NCBI GenBank assembly: GCA_024404875.1
Contig: JAKSPK010000020.1
Location: 1 to 41,321 of the forward strand
Direction of reading: 5' to 3'
Source of the DNA: Oscillospiraceae bacterium
Lineage (GTDB): Bacteria; Bacillota; Clostridia; Oscillospirales; Ruminococcaceae
DNA: 41,321 bases
Made by a program: the position numbers and the translations under genes. The notes beneath the pieces were generated by a model, which was not told where the DNA came from, ran no database searches, and worked only from the letters and a program-made list of their open reading frames with translations. This document shows positions 31,620 through 38,819 of the stretch, in pieces. Positions within the stretch are counted from its first letter, which is position 1, and the number at the start of each line of letters is the position of its first letter.

Positions 31620-33674
31620 ATGCATCCTGAGATCTTTCTTATCGGCCTGACCGGTCAGACCGGCGCCGGAAAAACAACAGTCAGTACGCTCTTGCAAAAT
31701 GAAGGCTTTGCCGCCATCAATGCGGATACTGTTGCGCGGGCGGCCGTGCAGCCCGGTTCGCCCTGCCTGAATGCGCTGTCACGAATCTTCGGCCAGCAGA
31801 TCATGCAGCCGGACGGCACGCTCGACCGCGCTGCGACTGCCGCACTGATCTTCACCGATGAAAATGCCAGGGCACGGTATGAAGCCGTGATCTATCCCTA
31901 TATCACGCGGCTGATCCGACAGGAAGCCGCTGCACTCGCTGCTGCCGGAAATCGCCTGATCCTTCTCGATGCACCGACACTGTTCGAGAGCGGTATTTTC
32001 CGCAGCTGTCATGCGATTGTTTCGGTGGTTGCTGATGCGGAGCTCCGGAAATCGCGCATTACAAAGCGTGACGGTCTGACCGAGGAACAGGCGCTCCGCC
32101 GCATGAATGCACAGTATCCGGAGTCTTTCTTTCGGACGCATTCGGATGCGGTCATCGAAAACAACGGTGATGCCGCGCTGCTCCGGCAGGCGGTATCCGA
32201 AACGGCACAATGTCTGCGCAAATGTGCAGAGCTATTTTCAACAAATAAAGCCATTCACAAGGAGGTACCCGTAATGGAAACAAAGGATAAGCTGAAAGAA
32301 CTGAAGGAATCGCTGCTGATGCAGAAGAAAAATGCAGGTCTGCTGCTCAGTGAAGAGGATATCGCAAAGTGCGATGCATTCTGCGAAAGCTATAAGCAAT
32401 TCCTCGATCAGAGCAAGACCGAGCGCGAAGGCGCAGCTGCAGCTGCGGCTCTGCTGGAAGCAAAAGGCTTCCGGAAATGGCAGCGCGGTGATGCACTCAA
32501 AGCCGGTGATAAGATCTACACCTGCAACCGCGGCAAGGCGATTGTCGCTGCGGTCATCGGAACCGATCCGCTGGAGGACGGCATTCGTCTTTCCGCAGCA
32601 CATATCGACTCGCCCCGCCTGGATCTCAAGCAGGTGCCGCTTTACGAGGATAATGAGCTTGCACTGTTCAAAACGCATTATTACGGCGGCATCAAGAAAT
32701 ATCAGTGGACAGTCCTGCCGCTGGCGCTGCACGGTGTCATCGCAAAAAAAGACGGCAGCACCGTGACGGTCTGCGTCGGCGAGGATCCGACGGATCCGAT
32801 CTTCTGCGTGACCGATCTTCTGCCGCATCTGGCACAGGAACAGTCGACGCGCACGCTCGGTCAGGGCATCAAGGGTGAGGAGCTGAATCTGCTGATTGGT
32901 TCACGGCCGTTCCGCTGCGATGAGGGCAGTGATCTCGTCAAACTGCGCATCATGCAGATCCTCAATGAAAAATACGGCATCACAGAAGCGGATTTCCTTT
33001 CTGCGGAGCTGGAGATCGTTCCGGCTGGCAAATCGCGTGACCTCGGCTTTGACCGCAGCATGATCGGCGGCTACGGCCATGATGACCGTGTCTGCGCTTA
33101 TCCGGCACTGGCTGCACTGCTCGATACGGAGCATCCACAGCATACTGCCGTCGTAATCCTGACCGACAAAGAGGAAATCGGCAGCGAAGGCAATACTGGC
33201 CTGCAATCAGCATATTTCTATCACTTCATGAAGGATCTTGCAGCTGCCTTCGGCACTGAGGCGCATACGGTCTTTGCAAAGTCCCAGTGCCTTTCTGCGG
33301 ATGTCACGGCTGCATTTGATCCGACCTTCGCCGATGTCAACGACCGCCGGAACTGTGCATATCTGAACTACGGCGTCTGCATGATGAAATTCACCGGTGC
33401 CCGCGGAAAGAGCGGTTCCTCGGATGCATCTGCGGAATTCATCGGAAAGATGCGCACGCTGTTTGACAATGCAGGTGTGATCTGGCAGACCGGTGAGCTT
33501 GGAAAGGTTGATCTCGGCGGCGGCGGAACGGTCGCGGCCTATCTCGCAAATCTGAATATTGATACCGTTGATCTCGGCGTACCGGTGCTTTCGATGCACG
33601 CGCCGCTGGAGGTCGTCAGCAAGATTGATGTTTATATGTGCTATGCGGCCATCGCAGCCTTTAATGCATCATAA
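31620..33674 (+). CDS. coaE: Dephospho-CoA kinase reading in frame into an M18 aminopeptidase
   Basis: The first 200 residues are dephospho-CoA kinase, which phosphorylates dephospho-CoA in the last step of CoA synthesis: P-loop GLTGQTGAGKTT (about 9-20), INADTVAR, and LLDAPTLFES. AGGAGG lies 10 bases before the ATG. No stop codon follows the kinase domain. The frame runs through a 12-15 residue segment (TNKAIHKEVPV) straight into the M18 aminopeptidase, giving a 684-residue open frame. Because the segment encodes a perfect ribosome site and an ATG at 32274, the cell could make a fusion, a separate peptidase, or both. A TAA lies one frame away at the junction, so a small deletion (or sequencing error) may have removed the original stop. 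Confidence 0.85.
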   Translation: MHPEIFLIGLTGQTGAGKTTVSTLLQNEGFAAINADTVARAAVQPGSPCLNALSRIFGQQIMQPDGTLDRAATAALIFTDENARARYEAVIYPYITRLIRQEAAALAAAGNRLILLDAPTLFESGIFRSCHAIVSVVADAELRKSRITKRDGLTEEQALRRMNAQYPESFFRTHSDAVIENNGDAALLRQAVSETAQCLRKCAELFSTNKAIHKEVPVMETKDKLKELKESLLMQKKNAGLLLSEEDIAKCDAFCESYKQFLDQSKTEREGAAAAAALLEAKGFRKWQRGDALKAGDKIYTCNRGKAIVAAVIGTDPLEDGIRLSAAHIDSPRLDLKQVPLYEDNELALFKTHYYGGIKKYQWTVLPLALHGVIAKKDGSTVTVCVGEDPTDPIFCVTDLLPHLAQEQSTRTLGQGIKGEELNLLIGSRPFRCDEGSDLVKLRIMQILNEKYGITEADFLSAELEIVPAGKSRDLGFDRSMIGGYGHDDRVCAYPALAALLDTEHPQHTAVVILTDKEEIGSEGNTGLQSAYFYHFMKDLAAAFGTEAHTVFAKSQCLSADVTAAFDPTFADVNDRRNCAYLNYGVCMMKFTGARGKSGSSDASAEFIGKMRTLFDNAGVIWQTGELGKVDLGGGGTVAAYLANLNIDTVDLGVPVLSMHAPLEVVSKIDVYMCYAAIAAFNAS
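32274..33674 (+). CDS. M18 family aminopeptidase (internal start in the coaE frame)
   Basis: The 466-residue peptidase is a cytoplasmic zinc aminopeptidase of the DapE/aspartyl aminopeptidase type and forms tetrahedral dodecamers in relatives. Motifs: SAAHIDSPRLDLKQ (first zinc His and Asp, about 113-126), TDKEEIGSEGNTG (catalytic Glu, about 300-312), DVTAAFDPTF, and VLSMHAPLEVVSKID near the C-terminus with the last His. This pattern fits the bacterial M18 group annotated as aminopeptidase 1. AAGGAGG lies 8 bases before ATG 32274, so independent initiation is likely even though the frame continues from coaE. Ends with a strong terminator. Confidence 0.88.
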   Translation: METKDKLKELKESLLMQKKNAGLLLSEEDIAKCDAFCESYKQFLDQSKTEREGAAAAAALLEAKGFRKWQRGDALKAGDKIYTCNRGKAIVAAVIGTDPLEDGIRLSAAHIDSPRLDLKQVPLYEDNELALFKTHYYGGIKKYQWTVLPLALHGVIAKKDGSTVTVCVGEDPTDPIFCVTDLLPHLAQEQSTRTLGQGIKGEELNLLIGSRPFRCDEGSDLVKLRIMQILNEKYGITEADFLSAELEIVPAGKSRDLGFDRSMIGGYGHDDRVCAYPALAALLDTEHPQHTAVVILTDKEEIGSEGNTGLQSAYFYHFMKDLAAAFGTEAHTVFAKSQCLSADVTAAFDPTFADVNDRRNCAYLNYGVCMMKFTGARGKSGSSDASAEFIGKMRTLFDNAGVIWQTGELGKVDLGGGGTVAAYLANLNIDTVDLGVPVLSMHAPLEVVSKIDVYMCYAAIAAFNAS

Positions 33675-33765
33675 GAAGTCATCAGACCAGTGATCCGGAT
33701 ATGCAGGAGACGGCCGTCTGCGGCCGCTGCTGATATAGATTATGCTATCGGATAGCTTGAAAAAG

Positions 33766-33799
33766 AGCGATGCTCTCCAACATTGAGAGCATCGCTTTT
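33766..33799 (+). terminator. Terminator of the aminopeptidase gene
   Basis: AGCGATGCTCTC (33766-33777) pairs with 33785-33796, a 12-bp stem followed by TTTTC. Confidence 0.9.
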
Positions 33800-33800
33800 C

Positions 33801-33847
33801 TGTCCCCCAAGCCCCCTGGCTAATTCGCCAGCGGGACTTGGGGGACA
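33801..33847. repeat. Long G/C-rich palindrome downstream of the reverse transcriptase gene
   Basis: TGTCCCCCAAG (33801-33811) pairs perfectly with CTTGGGGGACA (33837-33847). Inside, CTGGC/GCCAG with CCC/GGG continue the stem around a TAATTC loop, about 19 bp in all. No T tract follows on either strand, so it is not a plain terminator. It looks like a REP-like dispersed element. Confidence 0.6.
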
Positions 33848-33902
33848 TACCTTCCATTCTGATGGTATTTCTTGCGCTGTATTCTTTTTCCCGGCGTATC
33901 AC

Positions 33903-35114
33903 TTACAGGTCGTATCCGAACGGTGCATAGTATTCATGCACAAGGCTGCGGTATCCCAACTGTTTCAGATCTGCATACCGGACATTGAAGCGTGCCTTTG
34001 TCCGGCAGCCGCTGATGAGAAACCGCAGGCAGTCCTGCGCATAGCGGTCGATTTCCCGCAGGCTCTCGACCGTATTGATGACCGGAAAATACCACAGGCT
34101 CCATGAGAGTATATGATCCTGATCCTCCGGCTGTTCAAATAGCTTGCGGTTGAAAATGCGGATAAATGCAGCTGCAGCCTTTTCGCCGGGAATCTGATTC
34201 CGTTTTGCCCAGCGGTCCAGAGCGCGTGTTTTCCGGCGCATTTTTGCTTTCAGTTTCCGGACGGATACCGGCGCGATATCGACCGTATCGCCGCAGACGG
34301 TGAATCCCAGAAAGCACCATCCCTCCGCCGGTGACTGAAAGCATTCCTTTGCCGGATTGACATTCAGCCGATGCTTTGCGAGAAAACTGCGGATAATTTC
34401 CGCATATGCAGCGGTCTGCTCCGGCGTATCACCAAAGACGATGATATCATCGGAATACCGTGCGTATGGGATGCGGCGATCATGGAAATATGCATCCAGT
34501 TCCCGCAGAAATAGATTTGCATAAAACGCGGAGAGCGGTGTTCCGGCCATAATGCCTTTCTGCTCAGCGACGGGCGTACCATTTTCCAATGCACAGGGCT
34601 CAGCCAGCAATTCACGAAGAAACCGATAAAGCGCCGGATCCTCTGCGGTGATTGTTTCAAGATCATCCAGCAGCAGTTCGACCGGAACAGAGTTAAAATA
34701 ATTGCTGATATCGACCTTATAGGAATACATCCGCTCCGTATGGAGATAATGCAGACGGCGGATCGCATCCTTGGCCGTACGCCCCGGCCGGAAGGAATAA
34801 AGCTCTGGACAGAACAACCGGTCATATTTACGCAGAAGCAAATGTGTCAGCAGCTTCAGAACAATATTCTCATCCTGCGGATAGGTGTAGACCACACGCT
34901 TTTTCTGTGCGCTGACCTTGCTTATGACCGATCTGCGCGGAAGCGGAAACGGCTTTCCAGCCTGCATATTCGCACGGACTGCCGTCCAGCCTGCACGGTC
35001 GATCCATGCGCGAAGCTGTTTTTGTGTCTCACGCGAGCAATGCCGTTCGGTTTTGTATTGATAAAAGCGCTCCCAGGATTCCGGCTGGAAGAGCTGATCA
35101 AGCAAAGAAAACAT
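33903..35114 (-). CDS. Stand-alone reverse transcriptase of an unassigned group
   Basis: The 403-residue protein is almost entirely polymerase domain. It has the group II-like start (ISKVSAQKKRVVY, SFRPGRTAKDAI), motif A KVDISNYFNSVP (D135), motif B GIMAGTPLSAFYANLFLREL, motif C ARYSDDIIVFG (YSDD 220-223), and LNVNPAKECF with GWCFLGF. The C-terminal 120 residues (RIFNRKLFE, HILSWSLWYFPVINT, KARFNVRYADLKQLGYRSLV) are helical, like a thumb extension. There is no maturase HNH domain and no protease or integrase. The YSDD motif and lack of VTG argue against a retron. I infer an 'unknown group' or defence-type reverse transcriptase. GAGG lies 6 bases before the ATG, which overlaps a 36-codon ORF. 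Confidence 0.9.
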   Translation of the reverse strand: MFSLLDQLFQPESWERFYQYKTERHCSRETQKQLRAWIDRAGWTAVRANMQAGKPFPLPRRSVISKVSAQKKRVVYTYPQDENIVLKLLTHLLLRKYDRLFCPELYSFRPGRTAKDAIRRLHYLHTERMYSYKVDISNYFNSVPVELLLDDLETITAEDPALYRFLRELLAEPCALENGTPVAEQKGIMAGTPLSAFYANLFLRELDAYFHDRRIPYARYSDDIIVFGDTPEQTAAYAEIIRSFLAKHRLNVNPAKECFQSPAEGWCFLGFTVCGDTVDIAPVSVRKLKAKMRRKTRALDRWAKRNQIPGEKAAAAFIRIFNRKLFEQPEDQDHILSWSLWYFPVINTVESLREIDRYAQDCLRFLISGCRTKARFNVRYADLKQLGYRSLVHEYYAPFGYDL

Positions 35115-35208
35115 GATGCGCCTCAGCTTTCAGCATTCTGGACAGAGACCATTTCTTCGTCAAGAAAAGCGCGGTCAGAGCGACTGCTGATTTTGTTGAA
35201 ATATGCAT
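35098..35208 (-). CDS. 36-residue ORF overlapping the start of the reverse transcriptase gene
   Basis: The ORF starts MHISTKSAVALTALFLTKKW and ends AHHVFFA. AAAGGA lies 8 bases before its ATG, and its end overlaps the polymerase ATG by 17 bases in another frame. It should couple translation of the polymerase to its own. The product could be a small accessory protein or just a leader; it resembles nothing I recognise. Confidence 0.5.
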   Translation of the reverse strand: MHISTKSAVALTALFLTKKWSLSRMLKAEAHHVFFA

Positions 35209-35298
35209 AATGCAGTTCCTTTCAGGCAATATTGAGAACAAACCATTTCCTGCGCTTATTTGCTTGTCTTTTTGCCGTAATACTACATTCGGGATGCC

Positions 35299-35312
35299 TT
35301 GTCTCACGACAA
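35299..35312 (-). other. Short hairpin with a GTGA loop upstream of the reverse transcriptase operon
   Basis: On the minus strand TTGTC-GTGA-GACAA can fold into a 5-bp stem capped by a GNRA tetraloop. It lies between the structured element (35356-35496) and the 36-codon ORF and may belong to the same RNA. Confidence 0.4.
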
Positions 35313-35355
35313 AAAAACGCGCATCTATTCTTCAAAATTTCATTGATACATCAAT

Positions 35356-35496
35356 AAAAAAACAGAAAGAGAAACCGTTAAATCCTTGAAATTCAAGGAT
35401 GTACCGGACCGTACACGGATCGGCTGCCTGCGAAGCGCATAGGAAGATCCGTGCCTGGCCCACCGCAGGCGCTGTGCGTTCTCTTTCTGTTTTTTT
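35356..35496 (-). ncRNA. Structured element closed by a perfect 18-bp inverted repeat, upstream of the reverse transcriptase
   Basis: The arms at 35356-35373 and 35479-35496 (AAAAAAACAGAAAGAGAA and its exact complement) enclose 105 bases that fold into a row of hairpins. These are 35382-35400 (ATCCTTG/CAAGGAT, 7 bp), 35401-35414 (GTAC/GTAC), 35414-35453 (8-bp CACGGATC/GATCCGTG capped by an inner CCTGCG/CGC..AGG stem) and 35453-35470 (GCCTG/CAGGC). The whole resembles a multi-branched RNA. Strand is set by the polymerase gene it precedes, but the element is symmetric and ends in seven U on either strand. No promoter is evident; it starts 21 bases after the stop of the 35518 gene. It could instead be a small mobile element with terminal inverted repeats. 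Confidence 0.6.
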
Positions 35497-35517
35497 CAAA
35501 TTTGGATCGCCTGCAAA

Positions 35518-35988
35518 TCAGAGCGTTTGCAGTGCAGAGCGAATGCGGCCGACAACATAGCTGCGCACATTCCACCAGCCCAAATGGTCATAGTAGAAAC
35601 GCAGATAGGGCGTGCCCTCCGCCTGGCAATTGCTTCGGAGCTTCCTGCTGCTGCATCGCTCCGACATCAGCTCGATGACCAGCATCTTTCTGCCGTTTTC
35701 AAAGAGCGTCAGCACTGTGCCGGTTCCTTCGCGGACAGTCTCGGTTGTAAAGGTGAACTGCCGAAAATCCTCGCGAAGAATACTTTCAAAATACTCTGTA
35801 TACGTCCCGCCGAAATTGAACTGGTTCGGTTCATTCGGCATACGCTTGCTGTAATTGTCTGCGCTGTCCTGCGGCGCAGAGATCTCCGTGCCTGATCCGT
35901 TATCGTTGGTCTCGAACATAGCCTTAACCTTTTCAAGCGCATTTTGTGCGGCTTCATCCGAGCCGAACAGTTTAGAAAGCAGTCCCAT
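35518..35988 (-). CDS. Conserved hypothetical protein, 156 residues
   Basis: The protein has no signal peptide. The N-terminus (MGLLSKLFGSDEAAQ) is amphipathic, the middle is polar and variable, and residues about 70-156 form the conserved part, ending in YLRFYYDHLGWWNVRSYVVG. I recall similar endings in hypothetical proteins of many Clostridia, but no function is known to me. GGGGGAAG precedes the ATG. It has a good promoter. No terminator follows; instead the 18-bp inverted repeat element begins 21 bases after the stop, so its transcript may run into the reverse transcriptase locus. Confidence 0.85.
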   Translation of the reverse strand: MGLLSKLFGSDEAAQNALEKVKAMFETNDNGSGTEISAPQDSADNYSKRMPNEPNQFNFGGTYTEYFESILREDFRQFTFTTETVREGTGTVLTLFENGRKMLVIELMSERCSSRKLRSNCQAEGTPYLRFYYDHLGWWNVRSYVVGRIRSALQTL

Positions 35989-36017
35989 AGAACAACTTCC
36001 CCCTTTCCTTTTTACAT

Positions 36018-36046
36018 ATTATAACATATTATCCCCAAAAGTGCAA
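36018..36046 (-). promoter_or_regulatory. Promoter of the 156-residue hypothetical gene
   Basis: Minus-strand TTGCAC (36041-36046), 17-base spacer, TATAAT (36018-36023) with an extended TG motif. Confidence 0.85.
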
Positions 36047-36278
36047 TGGATAAAATAAAATTTCAGTATTCGGCTGCCTGATCTCGCCTTTCCGTGCTCT
36101 CAGTATACGCTATAGCGCTGTGCCATAGTCAAATGAATCATGACATACTGCACACCCTGCGTATTTCACTGACCATATACCCCTGCATTCCCTTGTTTGC
36201 ATAGGAATTTTGTATGATTCGCGTAAACTGAGCCTTTATTCCACCCGAAAAAACGGTAGAATGCCGAGCCTGTTTTCC

Positions 36279-36307
36279 TTGCAAAAGCGTACGGAATATG
36301 TTATAAT
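36279..36307 (+). promoter_or_regulatory. Promoter of the Rrf2 gene
   Basis: TTGCAA (36279-36284), 17-base spacer, TATAAT (36302-36307) with an extended TG motif. Confidence 0.88.
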
Positions 36308-36347
36308 AAATGTAACAGTAATAATTTACAGCAAAGGGGTGCACCAC

Positions 36348-36782
36348 ATGAAAATTTCAACCAAAGGCAGATATGCCCTTCGGATGCTGTTTGAGCTGGC
36401 TCGGCATCAGGAAAACGGCTATATGTCGCTCAAGGAGATCTCCGATCGCCAGAATATTTCAAAAAAATATCTGGAGCAGATCGTACCGATGCTCAATAAA
36501 AGCGGCATCCTGCGAACGAACCGCGGCAACAAGGGCGGCTATATGCTCGCTAAGCCTGCTTCGGAATGCACAGTCGGTGATGTGCTGCGCGCAACAGAGG
36601 GCAGCCTTGCGCCGGTCTCCTGTCTCGATCAGGAATATAACGACTGCCCGCGTGCAGGATTCTGCGTAACGCTCTATATCTGGGAAGGACTCAATAAGGC
36701 CGTCTCCGATTATCTTGACAGCATCACGATCCAGGATATCCTCGACCGCAGCAGCGAAGCCGACGATCAATACTGCATATAA
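36348..36782 (+). CDS. Rrf2 family regulator with three conserved-position cysteines
   Basis: The 144-residue protein has the Rrf2 winged helix: MKISTKGRYALRMLFELARH, then ISDRQNISKKYLEQIVPML (recognition helix) and RGNKGGYMLAKP (wing). After it come C92, C100 and C106 (C-x7-C-x5-C), at nearly the spacing of the 2Fe-2S ligands of IscR (C-x5-C-x5-C). CymR-type cysteine regulators lack such a triad. An Fe-S, redox or nitric oxide sensor is likely; the ligand is not certain because of the longer first gap. I chose ATG 36348, the family-typical start, with AAAGGGG upstream. It is not next to isc/suf genes. A TGTAA/TTACA inverted repeat in its leader may be for autoregulation. Confidence 0.93.
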   Translation: MKISTKGRYALRMLFELARHQENGYMSLKEISDRQNISKKYLEQIVPMLNKSGILRTNRGNKGGYMLAKPASECTVGDVLRATEGSLAPVSCLDQEYNDCPRAGFCVTLYIWEGLNKAVSDYLDSITIQDILDRSSEADDQYCI

Positions 36783-36785
36783 ACG

Positions 36786-36822
36786 AACAGCGTCTCCTTT
36801 CTGATAAGAGACGCTGTTTTTT
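36786..36822 (+). terminator. Terminator of the Rrf2 gene
   Basis: AACAGCGTCTC (36786-36796) pairs with GAGACGCTGTT (36808-36818), followed by a run of T. It also lies at the end of the convergent MATE gene. Confidence 0.92.
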
Positions 36823-36858
36823 CTTTTATCATGATCCGCATCGCAAGTCTGCCATGCT

Positions 36859-38199
36859 TTACCTGCTCTCCTTACCGTAACTTCGCATATCCCCACCGCG
36901 GCTGAAGAACACCGAGAGGATCATTGAGACCGTCCAGCCGATCGGCCATGCCGCCCAGATACCCGTCGTACCGAAATACGCCGAGAGCAGCTTTGCTAAC
37001 ACCACGCGCAGGATCAGGTCGGTGAAGGTCGCGATCATGAAGGTCTGCATCCGTCCCGCGCCCCGCAATACTCCGTCCGAGACAAGCTTCACGGATACCA
37101 CAAAGAAGAACGGCGAGACGATCTGCAAAAAACGGATGCCGACATCCATTGCCGTGCCGGTCGGATGATCCAGAAAGACATAGACCAGCCAGCGTCCTGC
37201 GAAAAAATACAGCACCGCCGCCGGCACGCAGACGATCCACACAAGCTGCACACCGGCGCGGAATCCTTCGCGGATGCGGCTGAGCTTGCCAGCGCCGAGA
37301 TTCTGCGCGGTGAAATTGGAAACGCCGTTGCCGAGTGTCGTCAGCGAAGTGATAACCAGATTATTGAGCTTAACCGCAGCTGCATATCCGGCTGTTACGG
37401 CAGAGCCGAAATCGTTGATGATACCCTGAATCATGATATTTCCAATCGAAATAAAGCTCTGCTGCAAAATGCTCGGAATCGCGATGACTGCGATCCGGCG
37501 GAGCAGATGCAGCGAGAACAGCGGTGTATAGCCGACCGTGCTGATCCCCTGAAGACGCCGAAGCACGACCGCCATTGCCAACAGGCAGCTGATGCCCTGA
37601 CAGATAAAGGTCGCCCATGCGACACCTGATACGCCCATATGAAACGCCGTCACAAACAGAATATCTGCGCCGATATTCGCAATGGATGATGCCGCGAGAA
37701 AATAGAACGGTGTCTTGGAATCGCCGATTGCCGCGAAAATGCCCGTTGCGATATTATAGAAAAATACGAATGGAATTCCCCAGATATAGATATCGAGATA
37801 GCGCTGAGAATCCGCCATGATGTTCTCCGGCGTATGGATCAGACTCAGCAGATCCGACGAAAACAGCAGTCCGCCTCCCATGAGCAGCAGACACAGCACA
37901 CCGGTCGCAATCAGTGTCGTATAGACGGCCGTTTTCATGTCGTTCAGGCGCTTGGCGCCGAAAAGCTGCGAGACCGTTACCGAGCAGCCAACATTGCAGC
38001 CGAAAGCGAATGCAAGAAAGATCAGCGTAATCTCATAGCTGTTGCCGACTGCCGCGAGCGCATCCTCACCGACGAATTTTCCGGCGGTAAAGCTGTCTGC
38101 CAGATTGTAAAGCTGCTGAAAGATGATGCTGCCCAGCAGCGGGATACAGAAGCTTTGCAGTGCTTTTGCGGGATCGCCGACAGTCAAATCTTTTGTCAT
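36859..38199 (-). CDS. MATE family efflux transporter
   Basis: This 446-residue exporter has about 12 membrane helices in two repeated halves, as in MepA/NorM/DinF drug:cation antiporters. It begins MTKDLTVGDPAKALQSFCIP, a start typical of the Firmicutes MepA-like branch. The first half shows LYNLADSFTAGKFVG followed by ALAAVGNSYE, the second NFTAQNLGAGKLSRIREG, where G-x-x-N-x-x-A-Q-N-x-GAG matches the family repeat signature. The substrate is unknown. AAGGAG lies 8 bases before the ATG. The probable promoter is 250 bases upstream (38454-38482), leaving an unusually long leader. Confidence 0.93.
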   Translation of the reverse strand: MTKDLTVGDPAKALQSFCIPLLGSIIFQQLYNLADSFTAGKFVGEDALAAVGNSYEITLIFLAFAFGCNVGCSVTVSQLFGAKRLNDMKTAVYTTLIATGVLCLLLMGGGLLFSSDLLSLIHTPENIMADSQRYLDIYIWGIPFVFFYNIATGIFAAIGDSKTPFYFLAASSIANIGADILFVTAFHMGVSGVAWATFICQGISCLLAMAVVLRRLQGISTVGYTPLFSLHLLRRIAVIAIPSILQQSFISIGNIMIQGIINDFGSAVTAGYAAAVKLNNLVITSLTTLGNGVSNFTAQNLGAGKLSRIREGFRAGVQLVWIVCVPAAVLYFFAGRWLVYVFLDHPTGTAMDVGIRFLQIVSPFFFVVSVKLVSDGVLRGAGRMQTFMIATFTDLILRVVLAKLLSAYFGTTGIWAAWPIGWTVSMILSVFFSRGGDMRSYGKESR

Positions 38200-38453
38200 T
38201 CAGATATCTCCTTGCTGTTTTGAATTGAAAAGGGAATTTTTCATAAAGAGGAAAAATCGGTATTTATGACGGAACAGCCGGTTGCTTCCTTGAATATAGA
38301 AACTAAAATTGACGCCGCCGACAAGAATCGTCGTGCGAAACAGGAGTACCTGTCCGATGCAGTATCCGAGATCCTGAAAGCGGTCTGGAATGTGTCGATC
38401 TGTCTCAAATCCGTCTCCCTTTTCTGGGACACGGCCCTTCCGCCTGTATTTCC

Positions 38454-38482
38454 ATTATATCACATTCCCCTCAAAAAGTAAA
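38454..38482 (-). promoter_or_regulatory. Probable promoter of the MATE gene
   Basis: Minus-strand TTTACT (38477-38482), 17-base spacer, TGA-TATAAT with TATAAT at 38454-38459. Confidence 0.6.
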
Positions 38483-38753
38483 GCCCGATCGTCAGAGCCG
38501 GCATCCGTTTCCCTACATCGAAGGGTTCGCGAAGCAGATCAAAACTGTCGCTGTTTCAAAGCTGATCGCGCCTAATTTATGATCTGGCTTTCATCCCACT
38601 GAATATTTATACGCTTCCTGAGACCTTCGATCTTTTGAATCCGGCTGCGGCACTTCCGCCGGATTCTATCCGCCGGTCAGTGCATAACAATGCAAAAACT
38701 CACTCGTTTTCATCAGAAATTCAACATATATCTATAAAAGTACAGACCAGCTA

Positions 38754-38782
38754 TTGCGAAACGGATAAAAACAGAGTATAAT
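38754..38782 (+). promoter_or_regulatory. Promoter of the P-type ATPase gene
   Basis: TTGCGA (38754-38759), 17-base spacer, TATAAT (38777-38782). Confidence 0.82.
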
Positions 38783-38819
38783 AATACAATAATCAAAAAA
38801 CGCCAAAGGAGAGCCGAAA

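Larger units (their letters stand above)
35989..36347. other. Divergent intergenic region between the hypothetical gene and the Rrf2 gene
   Basis: It holds the promoters of both genes and a candidate operator, TGTAA-N10-TTACA (36311-36330), just before the Rrf2 ribosome site. Between 36060 and 36270 I see nothing convincing. Confidence 0.5.
38200..38819. other. Divergent intergenic region between the MATE and P-type ATPase genes
   Basis: The left 250 bases should be the MATE leader on the minus strand. I could not match it to the guanidine, yybP-ykoY or other exporter riboswitches. The right part holds a hairpin, AATCCGGC/GCCGGATT (38638-38665), and the ATPase promoter. Nothing else recognised. 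Confidence 0.5.

Noticed and set aside
33903-35114. Group II intron
   Set aside because: No maturase thumb signature plus HNH domain, and no domain V-like hairpin near the gene.
33903-35496. Classical retron
   Set aside because: The polymerase has YSDD, lacks a recognisable VTG motif, and the upstream element does not show a clear msr-msd inverted a1/a2 layout with a branching G.
33903-35988. Diversity-generating retroelement
   Set aside because: I found no template/variable repeat pair with adenine-specific differences and no Avd gene. The GWWNVRSY-like end of the neighbouring protein is a conserved family feature, not a variable region.
38266-38481. Plus-strand ORF of 71 codons between the MATE and ATPase genes
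   Set aside because: No ribosome site at a usable distance, and it lies over the MATE leader and promoter. Part of it could be a gene remnant, but I cannot support it.
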